The notes under the pieces were generated by a model, which was given only the letters and a program-made list of their open reading frames with translations, had not been told where the DNA came from and did not search any database. From Catenulispora sp. GP43 (GTDB lineage: Bacteria; Actinomycetota; Actinomycetes; Streptomycetales; Catenulisporaceae), in assembly GCF_041260665.1 (NCBI RefSeq), contig NZ_JBGCCT010000006.1, positions 62,001 to 126,000 on the forward strand: a stretch of 64,000 bases of DNA. Reading direction: 5' to 3'. Shown one piece after another: positions 16,708 through 25,924 of this stretch. Both the position numbers and the translations under genes were made by a program. The first letter of the stretch is position 1. Every line of letters starts with the position of its first letter.

Positions 16708-18354
16708 TCACGCGTGTTCCAGCGGCCGCTTCCCGTGCAGCCGCACCGGCTCGTTCAGCAGGCCGGTGTCCAGCGTCCCGGCGGCGTCGGCGACCAGTCG
16801 CCAGCCGGCGTTCTTCGGACTGCCCAGGACCAGGACGGACCAGCGGCCGTCTCCGGCGCCGGCCAGCGCGCCGACACGCTCGGGTTCGCGGCCGCTCGGC
16901 GCGTGCGCCAGGACCAGGACGCCGCCGTCGTTCTCCTCCAGCGTGGCCGCCGCGGCCTCGATGGTCGGCGCGTCCTCGACGCCGGGCAGGTCCTCGGCGC
17001 CGGAGCCGAAACCGATCCGCAGGACCGTGGTGCCGCGCGACCACGGGCTGCCGGACAGTTCGCGGATCCAGTCGGCGATCAGCGGCCTGGTGTGCCGTCC
17101 GTCGCCCTCGATACTGATCAGGCCGTGCGCCTCGGCCAGGTTCAGCAGCACTCGGCCGGAGTCGGTGTCGCCGGCGGAGACCAGGCGCGGATACGGCGTG
17201 GGCAGCGCGTCGTCCACCGCCGCGCTTTGCAGCAGCCGCAGCGGCGCGGTCCAGGTGCGGCCCTGGTCGTCGGCGCTCCAGCCCCGCGGCGGCTGTTCGT
17301 CCGGGCGGGCCAGGCGCAGCGTGATGGTGTCGGTGCCGACCACGACCGCGGCGACCCCCGGCAGCGGACGCCCGCCGGTCGAGCAGGCCGTCGCCAGCGT
17401 CCGCAGCACCCGGTCGATGGTCCAGGCCGCCGCGTCGTCGCGGGGTGCGGCCGGACGCGGCTTGCCGGAGCGGCGGGCCCGCATCCGGGTGCCGAGCTTG
17501 GCGAAAAGGCCCGCACGCAGCGCCCACCACACCGCGCCGGCCACGATCAGGGCCGCCAGCACGATCGCCAGGATCAGCACCAGCGCGCCGCTCGAGGACT
17601 TCGAACCGCTCGAAGCCGCCGGCGCGCCGGCCGACGCGGAAGGAGCGCCGGCCGAACCGGACGCCTTGGGCGCCGAGGCAGAGCCGGAGCCAGAACCAGA
17701 ACCCTTCGATGCCGAAGGCTGTCCGGCGGTCGCGGGTCCGAGATGCGGCAGCGGACCGGCGATGAACCCGTCCCCCTTGGCGTCTTCGGGCAGCTTCACG
17801 AACCAGCCGGGAGCGATCTTCGCCGGATCGGTGAGCGTCCCGCCGTTGGGCTCCTTGCGATCCTTGTTGAGCGCGAAGAGGTCCTGAGCCCGGTTCGGGT
17901 CGCCCAGGAACCGCTGCGCGATCTCGGCCAGGAACTCCGGCTTCCCCTGGTAGCTGTCGCTGACCCAGTAGTACTTCACGAGCGTGCCGCTGGGATCGGG
18001 GTGCACCGTCGGGATCACGCCGGTGATCACCCCGTCGCCCTTGGCATCGCCCGGCAGTTGCAGGAACCAGCCCGGCCGGATCACGGTCGGGTCGCTGACC
18101 GTGTCGCCGTCGGGCTCCTGACGTCCCTTGTTCAGGTCGAAGATGTCGGTCGCGCGGTTCCCGTTGCCCAGGACGCGTTGCGCGATCTCGAACAGGAACT
18201 CCGGCTGCCCCTGATAGCTGCTGGATACGGCGTAGTACTTGACGGCGGGCGGGGCCGAGCCCGTCGCCGCCGTCGCCGGGTGCGGACCGGCGAGCAGGAC
18301 GAACGCGGCCGCGGCGACGGACGCCAGGGCGCGGCGCAGCGTGGTCACCGACAT
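16708..18354 (-). CDS. Membrane-anchored protein with two LysM-like repeats, T7SS-linked
   Basis: A 548-residue secreted/membrane protein. The signal sequence (to about 30) precedes two similar blocks of about 75 residues, VKYYAVSSSYQGQPEFLFEI and VKYYWVSDSYQGKPEFLAEI, each ending PGWF(L/V)(Q/K)LP(G/E)DAKGDG, like the LysM-type repeats seen in actinobacterial surface proteins. A Ser/Gly-rich linker leads to one transmembrane helix (about 255-285) and a cytoplasmic domain of about 270 residues of unknown fold. The topology suggests the repeats sit at the cell wall and the last domain inside the cell. It is divergent from the WXG100/ATPase operon and likely functions with it, perhaps as wall-anchored scaffold (inference). 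Confidence 0.75.
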   Translation of the reverse strand: MSVTTLRRALASVAAAAFVLLAGPHPATAATGSAPPAVKYYAVSSSYQGQPEFLFEIAQRVLGNGNRATDIFDLNKGRQEPDGDTVSDPTVIRPGWFLQLPGDAKGDGVITGVIPTVHPDPSGTLVKYYWVSDSYQGKPEFLAEIAQRFLGDPNRAQDLFALNKDRKEPNGGTLTDPAKIAPGWFVKLPEDAKGDGFIAGPLPHLGPATAGQPSASKGSGSGSGSASAPKASGSAGAPSASAGAPAASSGSKSSSGALVLILAIVLAALIVAGAVWWALRAGLFAKLGTRMRARRSGKPRPAAPRDDAAAWTIDRVLRTLATACSTGGRPLPGVAAVVVGTDTITLRLARPDEQPPRGWSADDQGRTWTAPLRLLQSAAVDDALPTPYPRLVSAGDTDSGRVLLNLAEAHGLISIEGDGRHTRPLIADWIRELSGSPWSRGTTVLRIGFGSGAEDLPGVEDAPTIEAAAATLEENDGGVLVLAHAPSGREPERVGALAGAGDGRWSVLVLGSPKNAGWRLVADAAGTLDTGLLNEPVRLHGKRPLEHA

Positions 18355-18552
18355 CGGGGCCTCCTCGGGTGCGCGGGGGAGCGGACAGGGTTCTTCGACC
18401 CTTGAATCGTTCGCCGCGCGCGCCGGGGTGTCAACGCAGGACCCTGGGTCCCTGGGCCCATATCCGCAGTTCAGAGCCTGGCTCGCGGCCGAGCGTCGCG
18501 CCTAGCGTGTCCAGTGTCCGCCGCACACAGACTTCGAAGGGAGCATCCACCG

Positions 18553-18852
18553 ATGCCGAACCTCAACGTCACCTATGGGGAGATGTCGGACGCCGCGACC
18601 CGGATGCGCAACGACAAGGCCGACATCGACGCCAAGATCGCCGAGTGCAAGAGCATCGTCGACCAGCTGACCGCCAGCGGCTTCGTCACCGACCAGGCCT
18701 CCGGCCGCTTCGACGACGTGCACAACGAGTTCGTCACCTCCGCCGGCCAGCTCATGGACTCCCTGGACCAGCTGTCGCAGTGGCTGGACAAGGCCGTCTC
18801 GGCGATGCAGGACATGGACACGCAGATGGCGCAGTCCCTGCCACAGAAGTAG
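18553..18852 (+). CDS. WXG100-family protein 1
   Basis: A 99-residue all-helical protein of WXG100 size, made of two helices with a turn near residue 40: LTASGFVTDQASGRFDDVH. The classic Trp-x-Gly is replaced by a G-F-V turn, so it is a divergent member. ATG 18553 (MPNLNVTYGEM) follows a GAAGGGAG ribosome site. It is the first gene of the type VII-like operon, 53 bp before the ATPase, and is the expected secretion partner. Confidence 0.85.
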   Translation: MPNLNVTYGEMSDAATRMRNDKADIDAKIAECKSIVDQLTASGFVTDQASGRFDDVHNEFVTSAGQLMDSLDQLSQWLDKAVSAMQDMDTQMAQSLPQK

Positions 18853-18905
18853 AGGCAGCACAGAGGTAATCACCGCAATCACACCACTCGCGGGAGGCGA
18901 CGGCC

Positions 18906-21900
18906 ATGCGCATGATGATCACGGTGGCCCGGCCCGACGGCCGGTCCCACGACGTCGTCGTGGACGCCGATCCCGCGACGCCGGTCCGGGACGTCGTCAA
19001 AGGGCTGCTGGACGCCATCGGCGCCGACACCGGCCACACCGCGGGCCACCCCGTCGGGGAGGAAGTGTTCCTCGACGGAGCCCGCGTGGACCTCTCCGGT
19101 CCGATCAGCGCCGCCGGGATCCACGACGGCGCCGTCCTGTGGCTGGGTGCCCCCGGCGCGGCGGGGGAGTCCGGCCGGCCCGGCGGCCCGGGCTCCGGCC
19201 TGGTCACCGTCCGCGCGGTGGCCGGCCTGGAAAGCGGCCGGGTCTGGTACCTCGGCGCCGGCGTGCACCAGATCGGCTCGGACCCCGCGTGCGCGGTCCG
19301 GCTCGGTTCGGACCAGCCGGGCGTCGTGGCCACCGTCCGGGTGAGCCTGGACGCCTCGGTCCGGATCCGGCCGGCCGCCCTGCGCGAGCCGCCGGAGCTG
19401 GATCGCGTCCCGCTCTCCGACGCCGAGACCGGGTGGCCGCAGACCGCGCTGCTGCGGATCGGCGAGTCCCGCTACGAGCAGGCCGCGGTCCGCCAGCCCG
19501 ACGCGATGATCGAGGTCTCGCCGGAGGGCGAGTGGCTCGACTACAACCGGCCGCCGCGGCTGATGCCGCCGCCGCAGCGCACCTCCTTCCGGCTGCCCGC
19601 CGCGCCCGCGCCGGCCCGGCCCAGCCCGATGCCGTGGATCACCGCCCTGCTGCCGGCTGGGCTCGGCCTGGTGATGATGGCCGTGATGAAGAACCCCAGC
19701 TATCTGCTGATGGCCTTCTTCTCCCCGGTGATGATGGTCGGCAACTGGCTCAACGGCCGCCGGACCGGCAAGATCGGCCACCGCCGGATGCAGGCCGAGT
19801 ACGTCGAGCAGCTGGCCGCCGCGGAGCAGGAGATCGCCCGCGCGCTGGAGTCCGAGCGCCTGCGGCTGCGGGCCTCCAGCCCCGACGCCGCCGAGCTGCT
19901 GCTGATCGCGACCGGACCGCGCAGCCGGCTGTGGGAGCGCCGCCGCAGCGATCCGGACCACCTGCTGGTCCGCGTCGGCCTGGCCGATCTGGACAGCGCG
20001 GTCGCCGTCGAACAGCTTGAGGGCCCGCAGCGCACCTCGCAGCACCGCGTGGCGTACGACACCCCCGCGGCCTTCTCCATCGCGCAGGCCGGCGTGGTCG
20101 GCGTGGCAGGTCCCGGGCAGTGGCCGCGCCGGATGGCGCGCTGGCTGGTCGGCCAGATCGCGGTCCTGCAGAGCCCGCGCGACCTGCAGCTGTACGTTCT
20201 CACCGATCCCGCCGGCGACAGCCTGTGGGACTGGGCCACCTGGCTGCCGCACGCCAGGCCGAGCCTGGGACAGCGGGCCCTGACCCTGGTCGGCGCGGAC
20301 GCCGAGACCCTCAGCCACCGCGTCGCAGAGCTCGGAGACCTGATCGCGGCCCGGCAGCGGGCCCGCCTCGACGCCGGCGCCGGCGCGGTCCAGGCCGACC
20401 CGGACATCGTGGTCGTCCTCGACGGCGCGCTGCGGCTGCGCGCGCTGCCCGGCGTCGTCACGGTCCTGCGCGAGGGCCCGGCGGTCGGCGTCTACAGCAT
20501 CTGCGTCGACGCCGACGAGCGCACCCTGCCCGAGGAGTGCACCGCGATCCTGGCCGGCGGCATTCCCGGCCGGCCGGTCGGCCTGCGCCAGCAGCGCGCG
20601 GCGCTGATCGAGCCGATCCTGGCCGACGAGGTCGGCGCCGACTGGTATCCGGTGGTCGGCCGCCGCCTGGCGCCGCTGCGGGACGTCAGCGAGGTGGCCG
20701 GCGGCGTGGCGCTGCCGGACTCGGCGCGCCTGCTGGATCTGCTGGACCTGGCCGAGCCGAGCCCGGCTTTGATCAGCGGCCGCTGGCAGGCCGGCGGCCG
20801 GGCCACCAAGGCGGTCATCGGCGTCTCCCTGGACGGCCCCTTCGCCCTGGACCTGGTCGCGCACGGCCCGCACGGCCTGGTCGCCGGGACCACCGGCTCG
20901 GGCAAATCAGAGTTCTTGCAGACGCTGGTGGCCTCCCTGGCGGTGGCCAACCGACCGGACGCGATGACTTTCGTGCTCGTGGACTACAAGGGCGGCGCGG
21001 CGTTCAAAGACTGTGTCGAGCTGCCGCACACCGTCGGCATGGTCACCGACCTGGACACCCATCTGGTCGAGCGGGCGCTGACCTCGCTCGGCGCGGAGCT
21101 GACGTACCGCGAGCGGCTGCTCGCCGCGGCCGGCGCCAAGGACCTGGAGGACTACCTCGACTACGCGACCCGGAACCCGGAGCTGGCTCCGATCCCGCGG
21201 CTGCTGATCGTCATCGACGAGTTCGCCTCGATGGTCCGCGAGCTGCCGGACTTCGTCACCGGCCTGGTGAACGTCGCCCAGCGCGGCCGGTCCCTGGGCA
21301 TCCACCTGATCCTGGCCACCCAAAGGCCGTCCGGCGTGGTCTCCGCCGAGATCCGCGCCAACACCAACCTGCGCGTGGCGCTGCGGGTCACCGACGCCGG
21401 GGAGAGCACCGACGTCATCGACGCCCGCGACGCCGCGAACATCTCGCAGGCGCATCCCGGCCGTGGCTACGCACGCCTGGGTCACAGCTCCCTGCTTCCC
21501 TTCCAGACCGGCCGGGTCGGCGGACGGCGTCCCAGCAAGGACCGCTCCGTGGCCGCGCCCGCGCCGTTCCTGCGGCCGGTCGCCTGGCTGGATCTGGGCC
21601 GTCCGGCGCCCGAGCGGCCCGCCGCGGCCACCGAGACCGACGTGGTCACCGACCTGTCCGTCCTGGTCTCGGCCCTGAAGCAGGCCACCGACCTGCTCGG
21701 CCTGCCCGCCCCGCGCCGGCCCTGGCTGCCGCCGCTGCGGACTTGCGTGGTCGTGGACCTCGCCGCCGAGCCGACGGCCGGCGCGTCCGGCGAGCCGGTG
21801 TTCTCCTGGGCGCTCCAGGACCTTCCGGCGGCCCAGAAGCAGGAGCCGGTCACCATCGATCTGGCCACCTTCGGCCACTTCCACCTCATCGGCGCGCCGC

Positions 21901-23339
21901 GCTCGGGCCGCTCGCAGGCCCTGCGGACCATCTCCGCGGCCGCGGCGTGCGCGGCCTCGGTGCCCGACCTGCACCTGTACGGACTGGACTGCGGCAACGG
22001 CGCGCTGCTGCCGCTGAGCAAGTTCCCGCACTGCGGCGCGATCGTGCAGCGCTCGGAGACCGAGCGCGCGTCCCGGCTGCTCAAGCGGCTGCACGCCGAG
22101 GTGCTGAGCCGGCAGCGGGTGCTCGGCGAGGGCGGTTTCGCCGACGTCACCGAACAGCGCCGGGCCGCCGCCCCCGGTGAGCAGCTGCCGCACATCATGC
22201 TGCTGCTGGACCGCTGGGAAGGCTTCATGGGCACGCTCAGCGAGCACGACAACGGCTCGCTGACCGACATCGTCCACACCCTGATGCGTGAGGGCGCCAG
22301 CGTCGGCGTGCACGTGGTCATCGCCGGCGACCGCACCCTGATGTCCGGCCGTATCAGCTCCCTGACCGAGGACAAACTGGTGCTGCGGTTGCCGGACCGC
22401 TCCGACTACTCCCTGGTCGGCCTGAACCCGCGCACCGTCGCGGAGAACCTGCCGCCCGGACGCGGCTACCGCTCCGCCGGCGCCGTCGAGACCCAGGTCG
22501 CGCTGGTCGCCGCCGACCCGTCGGGGCCGGCGCAGGTCGCCGCGCTGCGCGAGCTGGCCGGCCGGCTCGCCGAGCGCGAGGCCGGCGTCCCGAAGAGCCT
22601 GCGTCCCGGCCGGATCGCCGTGCTGCCCGCGCAGCTGACGTTCGAGGAGGCCTGGGGCTATCTGGAGGAGGAGCGGCAGCAGCCCTGGGCGCTGCTCGGC
22701 GTCGGCGGCGACGAGCTGGAACCGGTGGGCGCCGCGCTGTTCGCCGACCGGCCGACGTTCCTGATCGCCGGCCCCTCCGGATCGGGCCGCAGCACCGCGC
22801 TGGCGGTGATGGCCGAGTCGCTGCTGCGGACCGGCGCCGAGATCGTGATCGGCTCGCCGAGCGTGACGCCGCTGGCCGCGCTGGCCGGCCGGCCGGGCGT
22901 GCGCGGCCTGGTGAGCTCGCCGGACCCGACCGAGGACGAACTGGCCGCGCTGCTCGATCCCGGCGAGGGCCCGGTGGCGCTGATCCTCGACGACGGCGAG
23001 GCCTGGCGCGAGTGCCGGGCCCGCGAATGGCTGCGCGCCTACGTCCGCACCGGGGCCGGCCGCCGGCGCGGGCTGATCCTGGGCGGCGAGATCGGCTCGG
23101 TGGCGATGGGCTTCTCCGGCTGGCAGGCCGAGGTGAAGAAGAACCGCCGCGGCGCGCTGCTGTCCCCGCCGGACCTGAGCAACGGCGACCTGGTCGGCAT
23201 CCGGCTGACCCGCTCGCAGCTGGCGCCGCGCGTGGTGCCCGGCGCCTGCCTGGTCCACCTCGGCGACGGCGTCCTGATGACCGCTCAGATTCCCATGGTG
23301 AAGGCGGAGATTCCGACCCACAGACTCAAGGAGGGCTGA
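18906..23339 (+). CDS. FHA-containing FtsK/SpoIIIE secretion ATPase (EccC/EssC-like)
   Basis: A 1477-residue type VII secretion motor in one chain. Residues about 1-80 look like a ubiquitin/YukD-like fold, about 95-195 an FHA-like fold (VWYLGAGVHQIGSDPACAVRLG), then two transmembrane helices (about 240-275), as in EssC. Three FtsK-like ATPase modules follow: module 1 has an intact Walker A GTTGSGKS (661-668) and Walker B ending LLIVIDE (771-772); module 2 has GAPRSGRS (996-1003) and module 3 GPSGSGRS (1289-1296), with arginine replacing the catalytic lysine. It should use ATP to export WXG100 proteins. The gene overlaps WXG100 protein 2 by one base (TGATG). Confidence 0.92.
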   Translation: MRMMITVARPDGRSHDVVVDADPATPVRDVVKGLLDAIGADTGHTAGHPVGEEVFLDGARVDLSGPISAAGIHDGAVLWLGAPGAAGESGRPGGPGSGLVTVRAVAGLESGRVWYLGAGVHQIGSDPACAVRLGSDQPGVVATVRVSLDASVRIRPAALREPPELDRVPLSDAETGWPQTALLRIGESRYEQAAVRQPDAMIEVSPEGEWLDYNRPPRLMPPPQRTSFRLPAAPAPARPSPMPWITALLPAGLGLVMMAVMKNPSYLLMAFFSPVMMVGNWLNGRRTGKIGHRRMQAEYVEQLAAAEQEIARALESERLRLRASSPDAAELLLIATGPRSRLWERRRSDPDHLLVRVGLADLDSAVAVEQLEGPQRTSQHRVAYDTPAAFSIAQAGVVGVAGPGQWPRRMARWLVGQIAVLQSPRDLQLYVLTDPAGDSLWDWATWLPHARPSLGQRALTLVGADAETLSHRVAELGDLIAARQRARLDAGAGAVQADPDIVVVLDGALRLRALPGVVTVLREGPAVGVYSICVDADERTLPEECTAILAGGIPGRPVGLRQQRAALIEPILADEVGADWYPVVGRRLAPLRDVSEVAGGVALPDSARLLDLLDLAEPSPALISGRWQAGGRATKAVIGVSLDGPFALDLVAHGPHGLVAGTTGSGKSEFLQTLVASLAVANRPDAMTFVLVDYKGGAAFKDCVELPHTVGMVTDLDTHLVERALTSLGAELTYRERLLAAAGAKDLEDYLDYATRNPELAPIPRLLIVIDEFASMVRELPDFVTGLVNVAQRGRSLGIHLILATQRPSGVVSAEIRANTNLRVALRVTDAGESTDVIDARDAANISQAHPGRGYARLGHSSLLPFQTGRVGGRRPSKDRSVAAPAPFLRPVAWLDLGRPAPERPAAATETDVVTDLSVLVSALKQATDLLGLPAPRRPWLPPLRTCVVVDLAAEPTAGASGEPVFSWALQDLPAAQKQEPVTIDLATFGHFHLIGAPRSGRSQALRTISAAAACAASVPDLHLYGLDCGNGALLPLSKFPHCGAIVQRSETERASRLLKRLHAEVLSRQRVLGEGGFADVTEQRRAAAPGEQLPHIMLLLDRWEGFMGTLSEHDNGSLTDIVHTLMREGASVGVHVVIAGDRTLMSGRISSLTEDKLVLRLPDRSDYSLVGLNPRTVAENLPPGRGYRSAGAVETQVALVAADPSGPAQVAALRELAGRLAEREAGVPKSLRPGRIAVLPAQLTFEEAWGYLEEERQQPWALLGVGGDELEPVGAALFADRPTFLIAGPSGSGRSTALAVMAESLLRTGAEIVIGSPSVTPLAALAGRPGVRGLVSSPDPTEDELAALLDPGEGPVALILDDGEAWRECRAREWLRAYVRTGAGRRRGLILGGEIGSVAMGFSGWQAEVKKNRRGALLSPPDLSNGDLVGIRLTRSQLAPRVVPGACLVHLGDGVLMTAQIPMVKAEIPTHRLKEG

Positions 23340-23623
23340 TGGCCGATCTCATCGTCCGCGACGACCTGGTGAGCCTGGTCAGCGATCTCAACTCGCTGAT
23401 CGGTGAGTTCGAGGGCGCGCTGGACGTCCAGAACGAGGACAAGGGCCTGTGGGGCCAGCACAATGCCAATCTCTCGATGGGCGACTTCGCGGCCAACTGG
23501 CGCATCCACCGCGACGCGATGGTCAAGGACATGAAGACGCTGCGGGACTCGGTGGACAAGGTCAACCAGGCGTGGGCGCAGGGCGACCAGCAGCTGCGCG
23601 ACAGCCTGAACACGAACTCGTGA
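23339..23623 (+). CDS. WXG100-family protein 2
   Basis: A 94-residue helical-hairpin protein. GLWGQHNANLSMGDFAANW contains W-x-G-like turns (LWG about 38-40, and NWRIHRD), placing it in the WXG100/ESAT-6-like group. Its ATG overlaps the ATPase stop codon by one base, showing translational coupling. The next gene begins 16 bp later after a GGAGGA site. It is a likely partner of protein 1 and of the downstream large candidate substrate. Confidence 0.85.
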   Translation: MADLIVRDDLVSLVSDLNSLIGEFEGALDVQNEDKGLWGQHNANLSMGDFAANWRIHRDAMVKDMKTLRDSVDKVNQAWAQGDQQLRDSLNTNS

Positions 23624-23639
23624 GCCGGCAGGAGGAGCC

Positions 23640-25091
23640 GTGAGCATCCGCAACCTCGGCAGCTGGGACGCCCTGGGCCTGGACTCCGACCCGGTCTACG
23701 CCGACCCGGACGCGGTGGCCGACGCCCAGACGCACTACCAGAACGTCGCCGCCACCATCGACGACGCCGTGTCCCGCCTGCAGAAGGTGATGGACGACAA
23801 CTCCGAAGGACTCGTCGGCCAGTACATCGACGGCCTGCGCAAGAGCGCCGGCGACCTGCACGACAAGCTGCAGAAGGCCGGGGTCCGCTACCACGACGTC
23901 GCCGACCAGATCAAGATCTACGAGCAGCCGCTCCAGGACGGCCTGGACGAGACCGCCGGCGCCTTGAACGACGCGAACGCGGCCGTGGGGCAGCAGAAAC
24001 AGGCCACTTCCATGCCCGACCCGCAGAAGGGTTCCGACGGCACCATCTCGCCGCAGGAACAACAGAAGGGCACCGACAAGACCAACGCCGAGAACCAGGC
24101 GAACGACGCCCTGACCGCGGCCAAGAACCGGCTCAACAACGCGCTGGACGCGCTGAACACGGCCGGCAAACGCTTCGGCGACGCCGTCAACAGCAAGAAC
24201 TACAACGACGGGCTCAGCGATACCTGGAAAGACAAGATGGACGAGATCCTGGGCTGGTTCAGCAAGATCCTGGGCTACATCGGCATGGCGCTCGGCGCGA
24301 TCGCGCTGCTGATCCCCGGGCTGGACGTGGTCGTCTTGGCGGGGGTGGTGGTCGGCGCCGCGTCCCTGATCGTGAACTCCATCCTGTACGCCGACGGCAA
24401 GGGCAGCGTCCTGGACGTCGTCTTCGGCGCGGTGGGGTTGGGCCTGGGCTTCATCGGGGTCGGTGCCTCGCAGATCGCGAAGGGACTGGCCAACGACGCC
24501 AAGACCCTGGCCGGCCTGACCGAGCACACCGGCGCGCCGCAGCTCGGCTTCTCCGACACCGCCTTCGGCGAGGACTTCGGGGCCATCAACCTGCGCCCCG
24601 TCGGCCCCGGCCCGGCCGCGGGCCCGAACCCGGGCGTCACCGACCAGTGGCTGTTCGACCCGGCGAGCAACGCGGCCTCCAACTGGCAGCACCTGTCCGA
24701 CTGGTACAACAACCCGGTCACCAACAGCGCCCTGGGCTGGCTCGGCGGCAAACTGGGCGGGCTGCCCGGCCAGCTGGGCAACTGGGGCGGCAAGATCGGC
24801 ACCCAGCCCGAGATCGGGTTCTGGGGCTCGGCCGGCCAGCAGCTCACCGACGCCTGGAACATGTGGAAGGGCCTGGGCTCCAACCCCCTGAAGAGCCTCG
24901 GCGACTGGGCCGGCGTGCTCGGCGGCTGGAGCGGCTACAAGGGGCTGTCCGGGATCCTGGGCGCCGTCGGCGGCAAGATGAACCCGGGCTGGTACGTCTG
25001 GGGCGGCTTCAACGCGCTGTTCGGCCTGGGCATCGGCATCTCCTATACCGGCGGCCGGGAATCCGGTCTGATCCCGGCGGTGAACCCGTGA
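23640..25091 (+). CDS. Candidate type VII substrate with helical head and hydrophobic core
   Basis: A 483-residue protein. Residues 1-205 are charged, helical and coiled-coil-like (YQNVAATIDDAVSRLQKVMDD and AENQANDALTAAKNRLNNAL), like the LXG/WXG-type head of T7SS effectors. About 215-285 is strongly hydrophobic with glycine-rich membrane-like helices. The C-terminal half is Gly/Trp/Asn-rich (SALGWLGGKLGGLPGQLGNWGG) and does not match any toxin domain I know. GTG 23640 has a strong GGAGGA site. Position in the operon and head structure suggest a secreted substrate; activity is unknown. No adjacent gene is recognisable as an immunity protein. Confidence 0.7.
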   Translation: MSIRNLGSWDALGLDSDPVYADPDAVADAQTHYQNVAATIDDAVSRLQKVMDDNSEGLVGQYIDGLRKSAGDLHDKLQKAGVRYHDVADQIKIYEQPLQDGLDETAGALNDANAAVGQQKQATSMPDPQKGSDGTISPQEQQKGTDKTNAENQANDALTAAKNRLNNALDALNTAGKRFGDAVNSKNYNDGLSDTWKDKMDEILGWFSKILGYIGMALGAIALLIPGLDVVVLAGVVVGAASLIVNSILYADGKGSVLDVVFGAVGLGLGFIGVGASQIAKGLANDAKTLAGLTEHTGAPQLGFSDTAFGEDFGAINLRPVGPGPAAGPNPGVTDQWLFDPASNAASNWQHLSDWYNNPVTNSALGWLGGKLGGLPGQLGNWGGKIGTQPEIGFWGSAGQQLTDAWNMWKGLGSNPLKSLGDWAGVLGGWSGYKGLSGILGAVGGKMNPGWYVWGGFNALFGLGIGISYTGGRESGLIPAVNP

Positions 25092-25114
25092 CAGGCGGTG
25101 AGGAGATGACAGCC

Positions 25115-25921
25115 ATGACGGCCATGACAGCGGACGACGATTCCGCCGAGATCGCAGTGCCCTGGTTCTGGGGCCGCGTCCCCGACCACGGCGCGACCGA
25201 TCAGGCCCGCACCGCTTGGGCCGACCGCGTGGTGGAGATGTTCGGGGAGTGGACCCGCGACGGCTGGGACGAGGACTTCCGCACCAGCTGGATCGCCGAG
25301 GGCGGCCTGCCCGAGGACTACCCCTTCACCGCCGAGAACGTGGGCCGCGGGGTGGCGCGCTGGCTCACCGACCGCGCCGCCACACTGCCGCCCTGGCAGC
25401 GCATGGCCTGGGGCACCGCCTTCGTGAAGGGCTGGCCGCGCTGGTCGCCGGTGCCGGTGGTGGTCGAGTACCGGGCGCCGGCCGCCGACGACCCCATCTA
25501 CCTGATGGAGCTCGTGGGCGCCGGATCAGGTTCAGAGAGCTCCGGTTCACCCTCCGCGACCTCCGCCTCGGACATCGACTACGGCCGGCAGATCGAGTAC
25601 GTCACCACCCCCTACGGCGACGGGCTCCGGGTGCTCAGCGTCCACAGCACCCCGGACCGCTTCGCCTACGGCCGGCTGGACGCCGCGATGCGCCTGGACT
25701 GGCCGGCCGCCGACGGCCGGCCCCCGGCGCGCGTGGACGTGCTGCTCACCACGCGCGTGGTGGACCTGCAGCTGATGGCGCTGATCGGCCCCGGCGTGGA
25801 CAAGCTGATGCAGCAGATCGCCGAGCATCCGCAGCCGATCGCGCCGCTACCGCAGAACACTGATACCTCGACCCCGACCGAGCCGAACCAGATCCCGCGG
25901 GCCGAGCCCGCCAGGGGGTGA
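25115..25921 (+). CDS. T7SS-operon protein of unknown function (268 aa)
   Basis: A soluble-looking protein rich in tryptophan near the start (AEIAVPWFWGRVPDHGATDQ). The middle contains a short Ser/Gly-rich linker, and the end VLLTTRVVDLQLMALIGPG then a proline/threonine-rich tail. No known family is recognised. Start choice is open: GTG 25088 overlaps the previous stop, ATG 25106 sits directly on the GAGGAG site, and ATG 25115 has a 9-base spacer to it, so 25115 is preferred. It is followed 3 bases later by another unknown gene, apparently in the same operon. Confidence 0.7.
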   Translation: MTAMTADDDSAEIAVPWFWGRVPDHGATDQARTAWADRVVEMFGEWTRDGWDEDFRTSWIAEGGLPEDYPFTAENVGRGVARWLTDRAATLPPWQRMAWGTAFVKGWPRWSPVPVVVEYRAPAADDPIYLMELVGAGSGSESSGSPSATSASDIDYGRQIEYVTTPYGDGLRVLSVHSTPDRFAYGRLDAAMRLDWPAADGRPPARVDVLLTTRVVDLQLMALIGPGVDKLMQQIAEHPQPIAPLPQNTDTSTPTEPNQIPRAEPARG

Positions 25922-25924
25922 CTG

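Noticed and set aside
20907-23321. A very long open frame on the minus strand opposite the secretion ATPase
   Set aside because: It is a shadow of GC-rich codon bias; its translation is low-complexity Gln/Arg/Gly and has no motif, while the plus frame carries clear ATPase motifs.
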